The position numbers and the translations under genes were made by a program. Shown in pieces: positions 7,193 through 7,347 of a DNA stretch of 7,347 bases (within the stretch, counting starts at the first letter, position 1; the number at the start of each line of letters is the position of its first letter). Below the pieces are notes generated by a model. That model was not told the origin of the DNA and searched no databases. It saw only the letters and a program-made list of their open reading frames with translations. Location of the stretch: assembly GCA_027623615.1 (NCBI GenBank), contig JAQBVH010000149.1, forward strand, positions 1 through 7,347, written 5' to 3'. Origin of the DNA: Planctomycetota bacterium. Its GTDB lineage: Bacteria > Planctomycetota > UBA1135 > GCA-002686595.

Positions 7193-7198
7193 TCCTCT
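7193..7198 (-). promoter_or_regulatory. Ribosome binding site of the thiolase gene
   Basis: On the minus strand the hexamer AGAGGA lies 8 bases before the GTG at 7184, at normal Shine-Dalgarno spacing. It decides in favour of GTG 7184 over the upstream ATG 7289. It is the only convincing Shine-Dalgarno among the eight starts of this window. Confidence 0.6.
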
Positions 7199-7253
7199 GC
7201 GGGAGTGGGGTCGAGGTGGGCCGTCCGGCGGGAAAACGGGGCGGCCACGGTAC

Positions 7254-7265
7254 GGTCGCGCGACC
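7254..7265. repeat. 12-base perfect palindrome
   Basis: ggtcgcgcgacc reads identically on both strands. It lies about 70 bases upstream of the thiolase start and abuts the left arm of the larger inverted repeat. A dimeric repressor site is possible, but CG-rich palindromes arise by chance fairly easily in DNA of this composition. Confidence 0.4.
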
Positions 7266-7314
7266 CGAAGATCCAGGCCCCATCGGCATCTCCCCCGGGG
7301 TCCATCTTCGGATC
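7262..7314 (-). repeat. Inverted repeat able to form a long hairpin in the operon leader
   Basis: The left arm gacccgaagat (7262-7272) and the right arm atcttcggatc (7304-7314) are reverse complements at 10 of 11 positions. In a minus-strand transcript the eleventh is a U-G pair. Inside, four C/G pairs (7278-7281 with 7297-7300) can extend the stem after a small internal loop. No U-run follows on the minus strand, so it is not a standard terminator. It could be a leader-RNA structure or a split operator. Confidence 0.45.
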
Positions 7315-7340
7315 TACGGGGTAGAAACTGCCCCATCGGC
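7277..7340. repeat. 11-base direct repeat, two copies
   Basis: gccccatcggc occurs at 7277-7287 and again at 7330-7340, 53 bases apart (about five helical turns). One copy lies in the loop of the large inverted repeat and the other near the right edge. This spacing would place two bound proteins on the same DNA face; no function is demonstrated. Confidence 0.35.
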
Positions 7341-7347
7341 CCGGAGG

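Larger units (their letters stand above)
7199..7347 (-). promoter_or_regulatory. Non-coding leader/promoter region of the acyl-CoA operon
   Basis: The stretch upstream of the first gene has no supported coding sequence and holds most of the symmetric elements of the window: a 12-base perfect palindrome (7254-7265), an 11-base-arm inverted repeat (7262-7314), a short palindrome (7313-7325) and an 11-base direct repeat (7277-7287 and 7330-7340). As the head of a seven-gene same-strand cluster it should contain the promoter and operators. I could not assign a convincing sigma-70 -35/-10 pair; TAGATC near 7311-7316 on the minus strand is only a weak -10 candidate. The upstream boundary of the region lies beyond the window. 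Confidence 0.45.

Noticed and set aside
7185..7289. N-terminal extension of the thiolase to ATG 7289
   Set aside because: The extra 35 residues are Pro/Arg/Thr-rich and unlike thiolases, while GTG 7184 has an SD sequence and gives the canonical thiolase N-terminus.

Overview
The window is a compact, GC-rich bacterial segment in which every supported gene lies on the minus strand, so transcription runs from the right edge (about 7347) to the left edge (1). GC-rich codons, very short or overlapping junctions and an almost complete lack of Shine-Dalgarno sequences (one clear case in eight starts) fit a Gram-negative lineage such as Planctomycetota. That placement is an inference from style and family resemblance, not a demonstrated assignment.

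Reading in the direction of transcription: 7347-7185 is a non-coding leader with several palindromes and a hairpin-capable inverted repeat. It is followed by a thiolase (7184-6006), a 3-hydroxybutyryl-CoA dehydrogenase (5974-5111), a first acyl-CoA dehydrogenase (5114-3972), a small excisionase/MerR-like helix-turn-helix protein (3947-3681), a second acyl-CoA dehydrogenase (3671-2490), a metallo-beta-lactamase-fold hydrolase of the lactonase-like type (2490-1609) and a substrate-binding-protein-like 'helical backbone metal receptor' without a signal peptide (1604-870). A 138-base gap then separates these from a DUF481 outer-membrane-type protein (731 to beyond the left edge).

The first seven genes are joined by gaps of 4-31 bases or by ATGA/TGATG overlaps and look like one operon. 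Thiolase, 3-hydroxyacyl-CoA dehydrogenase and acyl-CoA dehydrogenase are three of the four activities of a short-chain acyl-CoA beta-oxidation cycle (or its reversal). The enoyl-CoA hydratase and the electron-transfer flavoprotein are not here and must be supplied from elsewhere. The two acyl-CoA dehydrogenases are clearly diverged, so they probably serve different acyl-CoAs. The small DNA-binding protein between them may be a local regulator. The hydrolase and the leaderless metal-receptor-like protein are translationally attached to the end of the cluster; their link to acyl-CoA metabolism is not explained by known pathways and is the most open question here. I see no RNA genes, CRISPR, insertion sequences or phage genes, and no clearly undescribed system: mostly familiar enzymes in a somewhat unusual arrangement.
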